A stretch of DNA of 64,000 nt from Nematostella vectensis (lineage: Eukaryota; Cnidaria; Anthozoa; Actiniaria; Edwardsiidae). The stretch spans positions 12,274,085 through 12,338,084 of the forward strand of contig NC_064043.1 of the NCBI RefSeq assembly GCF_932526225.1, in the 5' to 3' direction. Under the pieces are notes generated by a model. That model was not told the DNA's origin. It worked only from the letters and a program-made list of their open reading frames with translations, and did not search any database. Made by a program: the position numbers and the translations under genes. This document shows positions 44,865 to 62,784 of this stretch, piece by piece; the first letter of the stretch is position 1; each line of letters begins with the position of its first letter.

Positions 44865-45903
44865 ACTGTATCAAGCGCATTGACTCTGTTCAGATCTCCG
44901 TTAAACGATAGTAGGACAGAATAAAGAGAACAATTTGCATTTCATCTACTTTGTGTATGAATGCAGAACACTTAATAGTAAAGATCTTAGTAACATAACC
45001 TCCTATTGACCTCCTGCGTCACCCTACTTTATGTACAGATGATATTTTTATGGATTTATTACAAAGGTTATTAAAATATGAGAGATATCCATATTAATCA
45101 TGCAATTTTCATGTTTTAGTTTTTATTCATCATAGGATACGTAGAATCGCCAAACCTAAGACTCCCCCCTCCCCACCACTGCCATCACCACCACTCCTGG
45201 CAAACCCGCACAAACAGCACTACTGGAAAAACGTATAAATCTTTTTCAAAAACGTTGCAAGTTCAAATGGAAAATGTAAATTGGGGTCTATTCGTATTTC
45301 TACTACACAAAAATGTAGATAAATCATATTCATTCAGACAAATCTGTCTTAGAACTATCATTTGCCATTCGTCATTTGCACTGACAACGTTTTTCAGACT
45401 AGGTGTGTAAATTTGGAACAATGCGCACAATCTGGCGATTTTTGAATATAAGAAAATACGACTTTTTAGCGGGAGAGGGGGGTACGCGTACCCCCTGCGT
45501 CCATCTCTAGCTACAGTAGGAATGATCCATCCCTAGCGCCTTAGGTTGATTCCACTTTGCGCCGCCTGTATGATACAAGTATTCATCGATCTGGGGTGCA
45601 ACTGCTTGATATATGCGCGCTGTCTCCGACCGGTTTCACTGCGCATTTGTCTTCGTTCCTCATCCTTCACAGAGTCTTTCACCTGCTATAAAATTTGGAA
45701 ATGGTGCGCGGAACACCATAAATGACCTTCAGCAAATTACGCGCTTGGTGTTAAGGATTCAGTTTCCAATACAAAAGAGGCCTTTTGCTTCATGAGTAAT
45801 TATGTATATGTATGATGTAACTCCCATCAGTTATGCCGTTAATCAGGATCAGAGTCATCAGGCATGCAGTCAGTAGTAAGACCAAGCATAGTAGTTAGAC
45901 CAG
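44865..45903. other. 3' flank between convergent HMGB and the orphan gene
   Basis: Contains AATAAAG at about 44920 (a likely HMGB polyadenylation signal), then AT-rich sequence with a C-rich ACTCCCCCCTCCCCACC stretch near 45160. No gene seen. Confidence 0.45.
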
Positions 45904-46605
45904 TCAGTTCGACCATGCGTTATATGCGCCACCTCTGACATTTTGCAATCTGTATGCCATAGGGACCCATCGAGGTATCATTCGATAGCCTCCACTGTCC
46001 GGACCTGGCCTAGAGTTTTTCATTACTCGGCTTGTACCACTGGCAGACCCTCTATGACCAACTCGCTGCCTAGAACAAGACTGGTAGTTTTTAGAGGCCG
46101 GAGCCTCATAGGCCCTTGCTTGGGAGTAGTCATAAACCATTGCGCGGTCACTCCTCTCTGGCATTGAGTATCTCGGCGGTGAGGGATGTGAGAAAGACCT
46201 CGTGATTCGAGGAAGCGAATGTCGTTGAGTAAATGTCTGTTTACCTAGCGTTTCCAAACTGGCATGCCGAGCTAGGGAGCCGGCGTTTGGATCAATTATT
46301 CGCCGTTTTTCCTTAGTTTTCGTCAAAGCTTTCAGCTCTGCCATTCTTGAGCTAACCTTCTGTTGTTCCCGTTCTTTTCCTACCAACCAGTTTCTTTGCT
46401 GTTGGTTAAGAACTCGGACATTTTTAACGTGTGACTGGCCAAGATGGAGGTTAGAAGCATAAAGATGTCCCACAGTCCAACGCGACTGCAGTATGTACGC
46501 CTCGTAATGCGAATCTAGACACGGAGATCTTAGTTTGCGCTTTTTTATAAAACTGTTGGATTCTTCGTCGTCGTGTGATTCTTGTAGAAGCTTTCGCGAA
46601 GCCAT
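45904..46605 (-). CDS. Single-exon gene, unrecognised basic protein (233 aa)
   Basis: The frame stays open 243 codons; the first ATG (46605) gives MASRKLLQESHDDEESNSFI followed by KKRKLRSPC, a likely nuclear localisation motif. The middle (QQQRNWLVGKEREQQKVSSR then MAELKALTKTKEKRR) looks helical and charged. The C-terminal half is rich in Ser, Arg, Pro and Tyr (SLPRITRSFSHPSPPRYS) and probably disordered. No signal peptide or membrane segment. The ten codons upstream of the ATG are also open but begin with TTG. No other exon fits by eye. I recognise no family. Length, bias and a lone ATG make a lineage-specific gene likely. Confidence 0.6.
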   Translation of the reverse strand: MASRKLLQESHDDEESNSFIKKRKLRSPCLDSHYEAYILQSRWTVGHLYASNLHLGQSHVKNVRVLNQQQRNWLVGKEREQQKVSSRMAELKALTKTKEKRRIIDPNAGSLARHASLETLGKQTFTQRHSLPRITRSFSHPSPPRYSMPERSDRAMVYDYSQARAYEAPASKNYQSCSRQRVGHRGSASGTSRVMKNSRPGPDSGGYRMIPRWVPMAYRLQNVRGGAYNAWSN

Positions 46606-47676
46606 TACGTTCTTCACACTTTCCCTCCTCCACAACAGTAGAATCTTGACTCTTGAGAACCTCTATAAAAAACGGAACGCCATCAGACGACCGTACAAAC
46701 AAAACCTGCTCATGTGTACTTTACTCGAGATATTCATGAATTCAATATTTAAAAAATATTCGGAAAACATGTTTTCGGATTATCAGGAAATCCGCTTGTA
46801 GGAGAGCTTAATTTCAGGAATTTTAAAATGTCATAACTTAATCCGGCAGTCGAATTTACCTTTAGTACCTTGCTGGGATAAACTTGAATTGATTTTGATT
46901 TTTGTCCTTTTTTGCGCAACTATTAAAACGATAAATAGACTCTTTGTTAAAGCTTTTAGTGTAAAACCTATGAATTGTTGGGCGGCCGCTAAATCAGTGT
47001 AGTTTGTTCAGCTTAGACGCGCGTTTTCCTCGTTTTAAGATCCTAAATGTATCAAAAAAGATTTCCGGTAGCAGTAGCGGATCTTCTTCCAAAGAGCAAA
47101 TATAAGCTGTTACTCATATTCCAAAATTCATTTTTATGGGTGCTTAAAATATGGCATTTCAAAAGAATACGACCAACTGCGACTATTTAACAAAAAGCAA
47201 ACACAGGAAATAGGTTTCCAGAGCTTGTAATTGGTTTTCAGTTGAAACTATTTTCATTAAGAATATTTAGTCGAGTTGCCAGGCAACCAGTTCGACTAAA
47301 TGTACATTTCGATTATGAGAGAATCGTTTTTCAATATCGATTTCCAATCGAGAAGTATGTATCCATAATATATGGATTGGTGTAAAAATAAGAAATGAAA
47401 ATAACAAGATATGAAAGTGAAACGATAATATGCTCGCGACTATTGAATACACAACGCGAAGCATATACTGATGAAAATGGTCTTCAAAGCAAATATTCAT
47501 TCATTTCCATTTACATAAATTGCATATGTCAAGAAAAAAAGCCGAGAAAATCAATACCATTTTGGATATATGATGTTTTTTCCCAATTTTTCGCTCTAAA
47601 CCTTTCCTAACGATAAACATAAGTATTTGATTGGTTGTAATAAACGCATTTTGAGAGCCCTGTAGGAAAAATCAGG

Positions 47677-47790
47677 CGCGTACACAGGGGAGTGCGCAGG
47701 TGGCCAAAAGTGGGTAAAAAATGTGGTCAAATAGTGGGAATCTTTAAATACCATTCTTTTTCCAGGTAATACCGATGACTGTTCTCAAGA
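47677..47790. mobile_element. MITE, GCGCGTACCCAGG family, copy 2
   Basis: Starts AGGCGCGTACACAGGGG, contains GGCCAAAAGTGGGTAA and AATCTTTAAATACCATT, and ends at ATGACTG without a clear right end. Related to 31003-31122. Confidence 0.5.
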
Positions 47791-47831
47791 ACACAGTTCC
47801 ATCGTCATTGGAGTGCATGCAATACGTTAAG

Positions 47832-47930
47832 GAAAGGCGCTTATTCAAGGGAGGCGCGCTTATTCAAATGTTTTATTCGTATTTTATCTTAGGCGCTTAT
47901 TCAGGGGAGGCGCTTATTTTGAGAAGGTGT
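47832..47930. repeat. GGCGCTTATTC repeat fragment
   Basis: Four short blocks of GCGCTTATTCA or GGCGCTTATT with GGGGAGG spacers, the same vocabulary as the large array at 62785-63660 some 15 kb away. Confidence 0.6.
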
Positions 47931-49589
47931 TTATTTGGGTTACGCTACGCTAAGAATCTGATAAAAAAGACCCTTCGTATGCTGTGTCATTGACTACAGG
48001 TCTAGAATATGCTAAATGAGTTTTGTTTATTTTTTTTCATCTTCTCCCCCAAATAAGCATAATTTTTGGCATAGCGTGCTCTTGGAGGGAGCTTGGAGAG
48101 ATAGCATCCACGTCGGCATGTATCCAGAATTACATTCATAGGTATGATTGATATAAATTCACAATAAAATTAGAATTTGTCTTCTGTCACTTCTACCAAA
48201 TACTGGGGCGGATCTAGCGCACATAGGCTAAACTTTTCCTTCCCCGCTACTTTTATTGTATATGGAATAAATGTGGTTAGAAGGGTGAACTGTGAAATCT
48301 GCAGCTGTAAAAGAAATTTGGGAGACACAAATACGCTGGAAAATCGTTTACTTTCGCCGCATTTACTTTTGGGGACGTGTATCGCCCTTTTCTTTTCTAA
48401 CTCAAGAATCGCTGCAATTTTCGGACATTTTGTAATCAGGACTATTATCCGTAGTCTAATTTTAGTAGATTCGTGACAATTGAATAGTCCGAAATCTGCC
48501 GAAATCCGCCGAACGAACCCCCAACTCCCCAACTCCCCACCACCCCCCCCCCCCCCCCCCCCCCCTTGATAACGAAAAGTTAATTGTATTGTATCAACAT
48601 TTGTATGATGAGCTTGGGATTTGCTTATTCTGGAAAAACTTCCTTTAAGTGACTCGTTTCATTGTTAATCTGGGAAAGTACTTTTGTTTTTGCTCATTTA
48701 ATTCGATTGGAATATAAGTGTTAGTGTAGTGAAGTGCTCCTGAGGTCATGCCACCAAAAACAGGAACCAGTGGTTCTCTAACTTTCCACACATACTGGCT
48801 TGTCAGCTAGATTTTTAGGAGGAACCGCTATATAGCGTAGTCTTCCGAGCTACTTGGGGTTCACAGTACTCAAATAGAAAGCCAGATGTTATACACCTGT
48901 TTAATTTGTTCTAAAAACAGAACCCGTATCACTGAGTGATCAAGCTACACTAAATAGCTGCTATAGATCTCTTGATGTCCTCTGTAGTAGCCCATGTTTT
49001 CGTCAGACGTGTCCTTCGCTACAAAAAGATCGAAACAAAATGCTTCGATACTGCACTTGCGCCAAATGCTTGGTTTGCTGTGAGAGGTAATAGAGTGCTT
49101 CTCTGTCGCTTTTCTCTTTTTTTTTTTTCTGTATTGAAGTTCTGAAGCTCTGATAAGTGTTTTTTATTCTTTACATCGCCGACACGTATGATAACGCACC
49201 CCATTCAAATTCTCGCGTATCTCAGATAAACTAACACGCTTGCTGCACAAAGTTTACAGGCCGTCGCTAGTGGTGCCCGTACTATTGGGGGGAGGGAAGG
49301 GAGAGGGAGTGCTGGCTAGATGGAGAAGCTAGATACTCCCAGTGAGAAGTTTGTAAAGGGCAAAAATCTAGGGCAAAATGCTGGTTCTCAAGCTTAAAAG
49401 CGGAACATTCGCATACCTCCCCCAGGCGGTCAAACTGTTTAGCGATGTAGTTACACACTTGATGTTTCTATACACGCTTGCGTTTCACATTTAACCGGTT
49501 ATACCTACCTGATATTAAAGATGTAGACTGACGCCATGCAGTTCTGACGCCATGCAGTTCTTTCCCTCCGACCGACACACAGGTAGTAA

Positions 49590-49770
49590 AGGGTATTTTC
49601 GTGAAACGAGATTTGGCCATTTTTTACTGTTGAGAAACGTGAAATCATCCATTTTGACGTCCGTGAAACGTGATTTAACAATTTAAAAGGCCTATTTACG
49701 GTCCGTGAAACGCGAAAAAGCCATTTTGCTTGGTCCGTGAAACGTGATCCATACCCCCTTTGCCACCCTG
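49590..49770. repeat. GTCCGTGAAACGTGAT dispersed repeat
   Basis: The motif CGTGAAACG(T/C)GA recurs five times with variable spacing, followed by CCCCCTTTGCCACCCTGG. This looks like part of a dispersed element rather than a gene. Confidence 0.5.
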
Positions 49771-49917
49771 GACACAGAGAGCTACGCGAAGATATTAGGT
49801 TATTGTTATACCTTCCTAAGCTTAGCTGATAGTCGTATCCTTTGCAATCACAACTCTCAAAAAGCTGAAAGGGTGTAGGGGTGTGGTCTTATATTGCTTA
49901 AAATGATACAGCAAAGA

Positions 49918-50083
49918 ATTTATATGCAGCGGTCAGACCATTTATTACAAAGAGAACAAAAACTGAGATATGATATACAATAATTTCACTTTTTTTCAGA
50001 ATTTATATGCAGCGGTCAAGACCATTTATTACAAAGAGAACAAAAACTGAGATACGGTATACAATAATTCCACTTTTTTCAGC
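49918..50083. repeat. 83-bp tandem duplication
   Basis: The block AGAATTTATATGCAGCGGTC continuing through ACAAAGAGAACAAAAACTGA occurs at about 49916 and 49999 with four differences. Confidence 0.9.
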
Positions 50084-50957
50084 TAATTAACATTTTAGCT
50101 AAAAAATTTCAGCTAATTTCCCAATTTTCATCTTTAAAACACCTCTTTATTACAGACTTAATAATATTACATCCGAAGAAACTGAGATAAGTCCCGGGAT
50201 CACAAACTCCTGTTATCAAGGACCACTAAATTATGGTATCGAGAGAGCCCAGATGAGGAAGAGTCAAATGTAACAAGACGCTTTTTGGGCCACCCTCCAA
50301 ATTTACCTCTCGCCATAGGGTTAAAGAAAAAAGTTGTATATACCTTTTTATGCGAACTGTTTTCCGTTAAAAAGATTCACTTTGCAGTTTTTCGTATTAC
50401 CCCCCCAATTAGCAAAAGGATAAGGGATGAACAGATAAGGTAATTTCGTTTTACAAGTAGTCGTTATCTTATCTTATACGCTAATTGTTCGCTTTCCCCG
50501 TTATCTCAAGATGATATCGCATACAGGACATCATTATATAAATCTGCTAGGTACACAGATCTGCACGAGAATTGGCCATTTCTTTACAGGAGTCGAGGTA
50601 AGTCGCTCTTATGGTATGTTCTGGAAAATTAGGGAGCTTGAATGGATGCAGGTTGAAGAGTATTTTTGCTTTAAGAAACGTAAGAGTAGTTGTCCGAATT
50701 GGAATGTTGGAGTCGAAGCAGGGCTTCTTAGTTCGTTTTAAGCATACCTGAGAATTTAAAAATCCCATCGAACCAATTCCTACAGACCAAGAAAATGACT
50801 TAGCCTGTGGCTTCATTCATCGTCATTTCTTGCACGGTTTCTTTGAGTACATTTTGTGCGTCTAGAGAAAAAGGATGCTATATTATAAACACATAAGCCT
50901 TACCTTGGCTTACCACCATTAACCTTTACCGCAGAACGTGCAATTAGCGTCGTCAGG

Positions 50958-53407
50958 ATGGCCAAGCCGTACATTTTGCTGCTGAGTTGTCTTGCTTTGT
51001 GTCTGCAGTATGCTTCGGCTTTATGTGAGTAACAAGCAACCGAAACAGGCTTCAATAATTAAAAATGTGGTTTCAGAAAAAAGACCCCCCACCCAACCCA
51101 ACGCACCACCACCACCAGCCAACAAATTTCTTCAAACACAATAAAGAAACTTTGAATTACCAGCTGGATAACTAACATTGTAGCAGTTGCGCGGCTGTAG
51201 GTTTACGGGTGCGTGCCCCCCTCGGCGGCCAATGGGTCATTTCTTATTAGGAATCTTAAAATACTATGCTTTAACCATGTTATGCATATGACTGCGTATA
51301 CTGCCCTCCCCCCCCCCCCCCCCCCCCCCCCTCAGTCAATCCTGGGCACGCACCTCGTTTAGGAGTCAGGTTAGGCTGAGTGATAAATCATCTCTTTTTT
51401 CCAGCTGGGTTTGAAGCCGGTTGTCTTGCCGAGCACAACAAATACCGTGTGAAGCACGGCGCGTCTCCTCTACAATGGGACAGCACACTAGCTGCGCATG
51501 CGCGAGCTTGGGCCAGCAAACTCGCTTCTGGTGCTGTCCCCCCTGGAACACACGACATGGAGAGCGGAGAGGGCGAGAATATCGCGTGGGCGGAAAGCCA
51601 GGAGATCACGTGTGAGCTTGCAGTCCAAGCGTGGTAAATCGTTGATTCCTATTGTGCATAAATTCGATTTGCTTATCCTGTGTGGATGGCTCTAAATGGG
51701 CAGCTTTTTATCAGACGTAAAAGGTTGCCCAAGCGTTAACAATATTTTTCATTCATTTACAAAGTACTTTTTGTTAGAAATGATTTCTTACGTGAAAATA
51801 ATAAGTAGCGAGACCACCCTACGAATACGCGGAATTGATAATTGATTCTTGATACACCTTCGTTGCACCCAAGAAACGTAGCCCGCAGTGGTTCATGGGT
51901 AACGTTTAAATTAATGAATCCTGGTCTCTGACAGCCGTGTGAGCATTTATAGGTACATAAAAAAGAATGTTAAAACTTTCTAATCCTGGTTTTGTTTTTG
52001 GTTGCGCTTATTTTTTTGTATTTATTTGATACCCAGTGCCCAGCAATGTGGATTCTCCGAGTGCCACCTTATTTGAAATAGTAGTAGATTTATATGTTCT
52101 ATTATTCTTTTCTTTTTCTTTTAACTATGAGACCTGGTAACCTTTCCCTTATAGATGTAAATTTTAAAGAATGTTAATCAACCACTTCTTGGTTATTGTT
52201 TATCACTGAAAACACAGCGGTTTATTCGCAAAAACTTCAAAATAATATTCTACAAATGAAGTCTGATACGTTATATACGATATTTGATTGAAAATATTTT
52301 GTTCACTTGCTTGACTTAGCCGATGGAAATGGGTGCTTTGTATGACTCGCAATTGAGCGGGGACATAAAATGGCGGCATGATTAGCCTTAGGTTACGGTA
52401 CAGTTTCACGACCTGGTCTCGGAAAAAAAAATCAGTACGCGCGCACATTTTATCCATACTATACAAATCAGGTATCGAATTAATCATTATATAATAAAGA
52501 ACCTACCTATGTTTGTTATTTATTGATTAAAAGGAAACTTTTTTTAAAAATGGCAGTAAAGCTTAAAACGATATAAAGTGTCTTTGGAAGAATTTAGGTG
52601 CCATACCCTGGGATAGAAACTGATGCTAAATGTCTTATTTCAATCCGCACATGCTTGTTTAACAATAGTGTGTCTTCGAATATTGATATCTAGTTTCATT
52701 CAAAAGTAATTATATCACAAAGGTGCTGTGTGCGAATTTCAGCCATAGCCGGCGATCAAATTGCGAGAACTTATGATGAATTTGGAATTTTAATACCTGT
52801 ACACACGCTTTTGGCCACGAGGTTTTGCTCTTTCAGCCTGCCAATATGTATGTACCTATAGGGTACATAAATTCAAAAGTTTAGCGTGTTTTGGTCGGAT
52901 TTTTGTTTTGTTGTGATGTGCTTCTGAAGATTTCTTGAGACTTAAGCCTTTTACAGGTTATGACACTTCACACCTAACCGGGACACGCACATAGTCAATA
53001 GGGTTCGTTCACTGCTGTGTTGCGGTCCCAAGAAATCAAACACCCGTCAGGTATTACACGCGCTTTAAAAACAAAATCGCTATACCGTAAATTTCATTCC
53101 AGAATATGGTAGTAAAAAAGTGTAAGGATTCAGTTATTGTTAAAATCGTATTTTCGGTATTTCTGTCCACACGAAACTGTTTGTCATTTTAATTTCTTTC
53201 AGGATGGATGAATTGAACATCTACAAAAGCGATGGTTATTGCGCCAACCCGCCCTCTATGCCCGACCACAACGTGATGCATTTCACGCAGATCGTATGGA
53301 AATCGACGACTAAAGTGGGCGTGGCCAAGGTCGGGGTGTGGCTTGTGGCGCGTTACGACCCCCCTGGCAACTGGGGCGGTGAGTTTGGATCGAAAGTCCA
53401 GTGCTAA
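50958..53407 (+). CDS. Secreted single-domain CAP/SCP protein (GAPR-1/PR-1-like)
   Basis: Three exons, 50958-51024, 51405-51633 and 53203-53407, close in frame (phases 1 and 2) to 166 residues. Residues 1 to about 21 are a signal peptide (MAKPYILLLSCLALCLQYAS). The CAP domain follows: HNKYRVKHGASPLQW at 33-47, then GENIAWAE at 79-86, then after the last splice HFTQIVWKSTTKVGVA at 125-140 and YDPPGNWGGEF near the end. The family's His/Glu tetrad maps to His72, Glu80, Glu102 and His125, all present, so divalent-metal binding is plausible. The core is closest in layout to GAPR-1/GLIPR2, but that protein has no signal peptide. Cnidarian CAP proteins are often secreted or venom-associated; a toxin role is not shown here. 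Likely polyadenylation signal AATAAA at 53483. Confidence 0.92.
51190..51357. mobile_element. MITE, GCGCGTACCCAGG family, copy 3
   Basis: Contains GGTGCGTGCCCCCCTCGGCG, then GGCCAATGGG, GGAATCTTAAAATACTATG and ATGACTG, then a C run (about 51307-51332) and CCTGGGCACGCACC. In CAP intron 1. Confidence 0.5.
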
Positions 53408-53569
53408 GGCGGTATGTGCTGCGCCCGAGAAAGGAACAGAGCTATGGTTATATTAGTGGATTGATCTATTAAATTCATCATGGAATAAAGTTTGTTTGTG
53501 TTTTGACTCATTTATCGTCTTTTTCTGAGGAGTGCATATGACAGGTGCGTAGCTAGGGAGGGAAGCAAA

Positions 53570-54430
53570 GGGCGCGCACGGACGCAGTGGTGCGCATAGA
53601 CGCAAAAGGCATGCACGGACGCAGGGGTGCGTACAGACGCAAAAGGCACGCACGGACGCAGTGATGCGCATAGACGCAAAAGCCATGCACGGACGCAGGG
53701 GTGCGTACAGACGCAAAAGGCATGCACGGACGCAGGGGGCACGCACAAACGCAAAGGGCACGCACGGACGCAGGGGGCACGCACAAACGCAAAGGGCGCG
53801 CACGGACGCAGTGGTGCGCATATACGCAAAAGGCATGCACGGACGCAGGGGTGCGCATAGACGCAAAAGCCATGCACGGACGCAGGGGTGCGTACAGACG
53901 CAAAAGGCACGCACGGACGCAGGGGTGCGCATAGACGCAAAAGGCACGCACGGACGCAGGGGTGCGTACAGACGCAAAAGGCACGCACGGGCGCAGGGGT
54001 GCGCATAGACGCAAAAGGCACGCACGAACGCAGGGGAGCGTACAGACGCAAAAGGCACGCACGGACGCAGGGGTGCGTACAGACGCAAAAGGCACGCACG
54101 GACGCAGGGGTGCGTACAGACGCAAAAGGCACGCACGGACGCAGGGGTGCGTACAGACGCAAAAGGCACGCACGGACGCAGGGGTGCGCATAGACGCAAA
54201 AGGCACGCACGGACGCAGGGGGCACGCACAGACGCAAAGGGCGCGCACGGACGCAGGGGGCACGCAAGGACGCAGGGGGCACGCACAGACGCAAAGGGCG
54301 CGCACGGACGCAGGGGTGCGTACAGACGCAAAGGGCACGCACGGACGCAGGGGGCATGCACAGACGCAAAGGGCGCGTACGGACTCAGGGGGCACGCACA
54401 AACGCAAAGGGCGCGCACGGACGCAGGGAG
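53570..54430. repeat. 37-bp GC-rich minisatellite, about 23 copies
   Basis: Units of GCACGGACGCAGGGGTGCGT plus ACAGACGCAAAAGGCAC, with two types: GGGGTGCGTACAG and GGGGGCACGCACA. Both strands stay open for over 300 codons because stops are absent from the unit; 37 is not a multiple of 3 and the translations are shifting Cys/Arg or Arg/Thr/His strings, so no gene is called. It lies 160 bp past the CAP stop codon. Confidence 0.97.
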
Positions 54431-54614
54431 TGTGCAAACGTTTCACATCCAGCCTGCGTAGCTCGCTCCGATTTTTGTCTCTCACCCAGGGACCCATTCC
54501 ACCTCCCCTTTGCAGGCTATTCACATCAAGGATATCTGACTGCACTCCCCCCCCCCCCCATCCTCCTTCATCAAATCCCGGCTCCACACCTGTATTGTTA
54601 ATTGTGGCTTGATC

Positions 54615-54950
54615 CAGAAAAATAAATGGACTTTAACAGCGCACTATCATCGAGTCCTAATAAGGACGAAACAGCTGTCCAAGGTTTGTGTGTATGCTAG
54701 TGTGCTGTTAAAGTCCAGAAAAATGCCACAATAACGATAAACATAAAAAAAAACTATCAATACAGCTGTCCAAGGTTTGTGTGTATGCTAGTGTGCTGTT
54801 AAAGTCCAGAAAAATGCCACAATAACGATAAACATAAAAAAAAACTATCAATACAGCTGTCCAAGGTTTGTGTGTATGCTAGTGTGCTGTTAAAGTCCAG
54901 AAAAATGCCACAATAACGATAAACATAAAAAAAAACTATCAATAAACTAT
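54615..54950. repeat. 91-bp repeat, 3 copies, with inverted partner
   Basis: Copies start ACAGCTGTCCAAGGTTTGTG at 54671, 54762 and 54853. Each carries AGTGTGCTGTTAAAGTCCA, whose inverse, TGGACTTTAACAGCGCACT, sits at about 54627-54645, so the region can fold back. Confidence 0.9.
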
Positions 54951-55050
54951 CGTCCGCACAAATTATTTTTACCTTGAGTCTCCAAAACGAAGCAGAGTAT
55001 ATGAATAAATCCAAGTGATATTTTTTTTCGAATAATAAATTTAAATTCAA

Positions 55051-55917
55051 TTTTATTATAAATTAACTACTATTAGTGCTAATAGCCTTGCATTCAGGCG
55101 TTTCTTCTTTAGGGGAGGATGGAGTTAATTAATATTTTGCGCCTTAGGGGAGGGGTGAGGGGTGGAAGCTGGCACCAAAACAAACAGCATCAAGGACAAA
55201 ACAAACCTTCGTCCTTCGCAAAATCTCAACGCTCCTTTTGGGTTTTACGGACCGGGCACAATACAGCATTGAAAAGCAGGTTGAATACTTCTTGAAAAGC
55301 CCAAGGGGATTGGAGCTAGCTTATGGACAATTCAATCAATGAAGAGTTTCATAGATTTATTTCCTTAATTCAAAGCCATGTTACAGTGAGGATGGGTTTA
55401 AAATAATGTAAAATTCAATCGCAACAACCATATATCCATCGAATCTACATATATCAAAAAAACTCTACCAAAATAACTGCCATTATACACGATTATCTGG
55501 TAATATCAGTGTCTTTTACAAGTATACTAAATGGGAGAAAACAATGATAGTGGCTTAAGGGTAACCCCCGTGTGGGTTGCTATCCAGGCAGGGTGGATGG
55601 GATATGTATGAATTCAACATGAAGTATACACACATGCATTCGGTGCGAACTTTGGGCCAACAATGCAGTAATTGTACATATATCATTCTCAAAGAAATTC
55701 AGTCTTTGTCATCAAAAATATTGAGCCAGCATTCAACACACTTTCATAAACTGAAAGCTCTTTTGAAAACATTCTTACGAAAATCTGAAAACAAATTGAT
55801 TAAAATTACTACTTCTGCTGTTGAACGCATGTTAGAGTTCATATCTTGGCTGTAATTCAAGTCTTCATTTGTTCTAAGATGCCACAAAGCTATAGAACTT
55901 GATTCATGTTGATAAGG
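55051..55917. other. Gene-free stretch and Sec61 3' flank
   Basis: AT-rich. Probable 3' UTR of the Sec61 gene adjoins 55917. I see no other gene. Confidence 0.4.
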
Positions 55918-62110
<6,193 letters not shown>

Positions 62111-62330
62111 TTTTAAGCTGTTTGTGGCCAGAGGACTCTGGCTAGAGGAAGATTTCTGGGGAAAACCGGAGCTGGTTCTGTGGACGGACAATGGCCACAA
62201 AACGAAAAGGACTTCGCTTGCTACCGCGCATGCTCTGACGTCACGTTTTGCCTCGGTGTCGTGTCACATAGAAGCCTTACAAAAAAAATTAAGGGGGAGG
62301 GGTAGGAGAGGGAAATGAGGAAAAATGTTT
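62111..62330 (-). promoter_or_regulatory. Sec61 alpha 5' leader and promoter
   Basis: A perfect TGACGTCA (CRE/ATF-type site) lies at 62236-62243, about 130 bp upstream of the ATG, beside GCGCATGC. ATF6/XBP1-type factors recognise ACGTCA-containing sites in ER-stress genes, so unfolded-protein control is possible, but a full ERSE was not seen. Confidence 0.5.
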
Positions 62331-62784
62331 AACTGTGTTTAAATCACAAGCTAAGAAACTACACGAATTTGTAGGAATCAATTTTCAAATACAATTACAA
62401 AAAAAAGGCAAGCAAAAAGACTTCACAAAAGTGTTGTCTATTACAATCTGTGGCGCGCTTTCTAAAAAAAGTTCGGGATATCAGGGTAAAATTTAAGTAT
62501 ACAAACAAATCTAAGGGGTTTAAAGAAATAAGGGGCGAATTCATTGTTCCTCTGTGTATTTTCATATATTATTTCCTGTTATTTTTAATCCAAATATTTG
62601 AAAGAGGGGGGAGGGGGGCGCCCTAACCCTGGATGACCACCGTCTTTACTTTATTTGCTTTTTTCAATAAACGTTCATCCATTAAATATTTGTCTTTTTC
62701 TTGTTCAAAGTCTACAGTGCTTTTTTAAGAACTACATGCATCATAGTTATTTTACTCAGTTTCAAACATGGGGAGGAGAGTGGG

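Larger units (their letters stand above)
46606..50957. other. Gene-poor interval before the CAP gene
   Basis: AT-rich, with a GCGCGTACCCAGG-family MITE (47677-47790), a short relative of the right-end G-rich repeat (47832-47930), a C run at about 48541-48565, GTGAAACGTGAT-type repeats (49590-49770) and an 83-bp tandem duplication (49918-50083). Scattered open frames up to 120 codons have no recognisable features. Confidence 0.5.

Noticed and set aside
48170-48532. 120-codon minus frame and its 99-codon plus partner
   Set aside because: Overlapping frames on opposite strands with no ATG-supported, family-like sequence; adjacent to a C run.
53453-54612. Overlapping open frames of up to 344 codons on both strands
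   Set aside because: They lie in the 37-bp minisatellite; the period is not a multiple of 3 and the peptides are frame-cycling strings without domain character.
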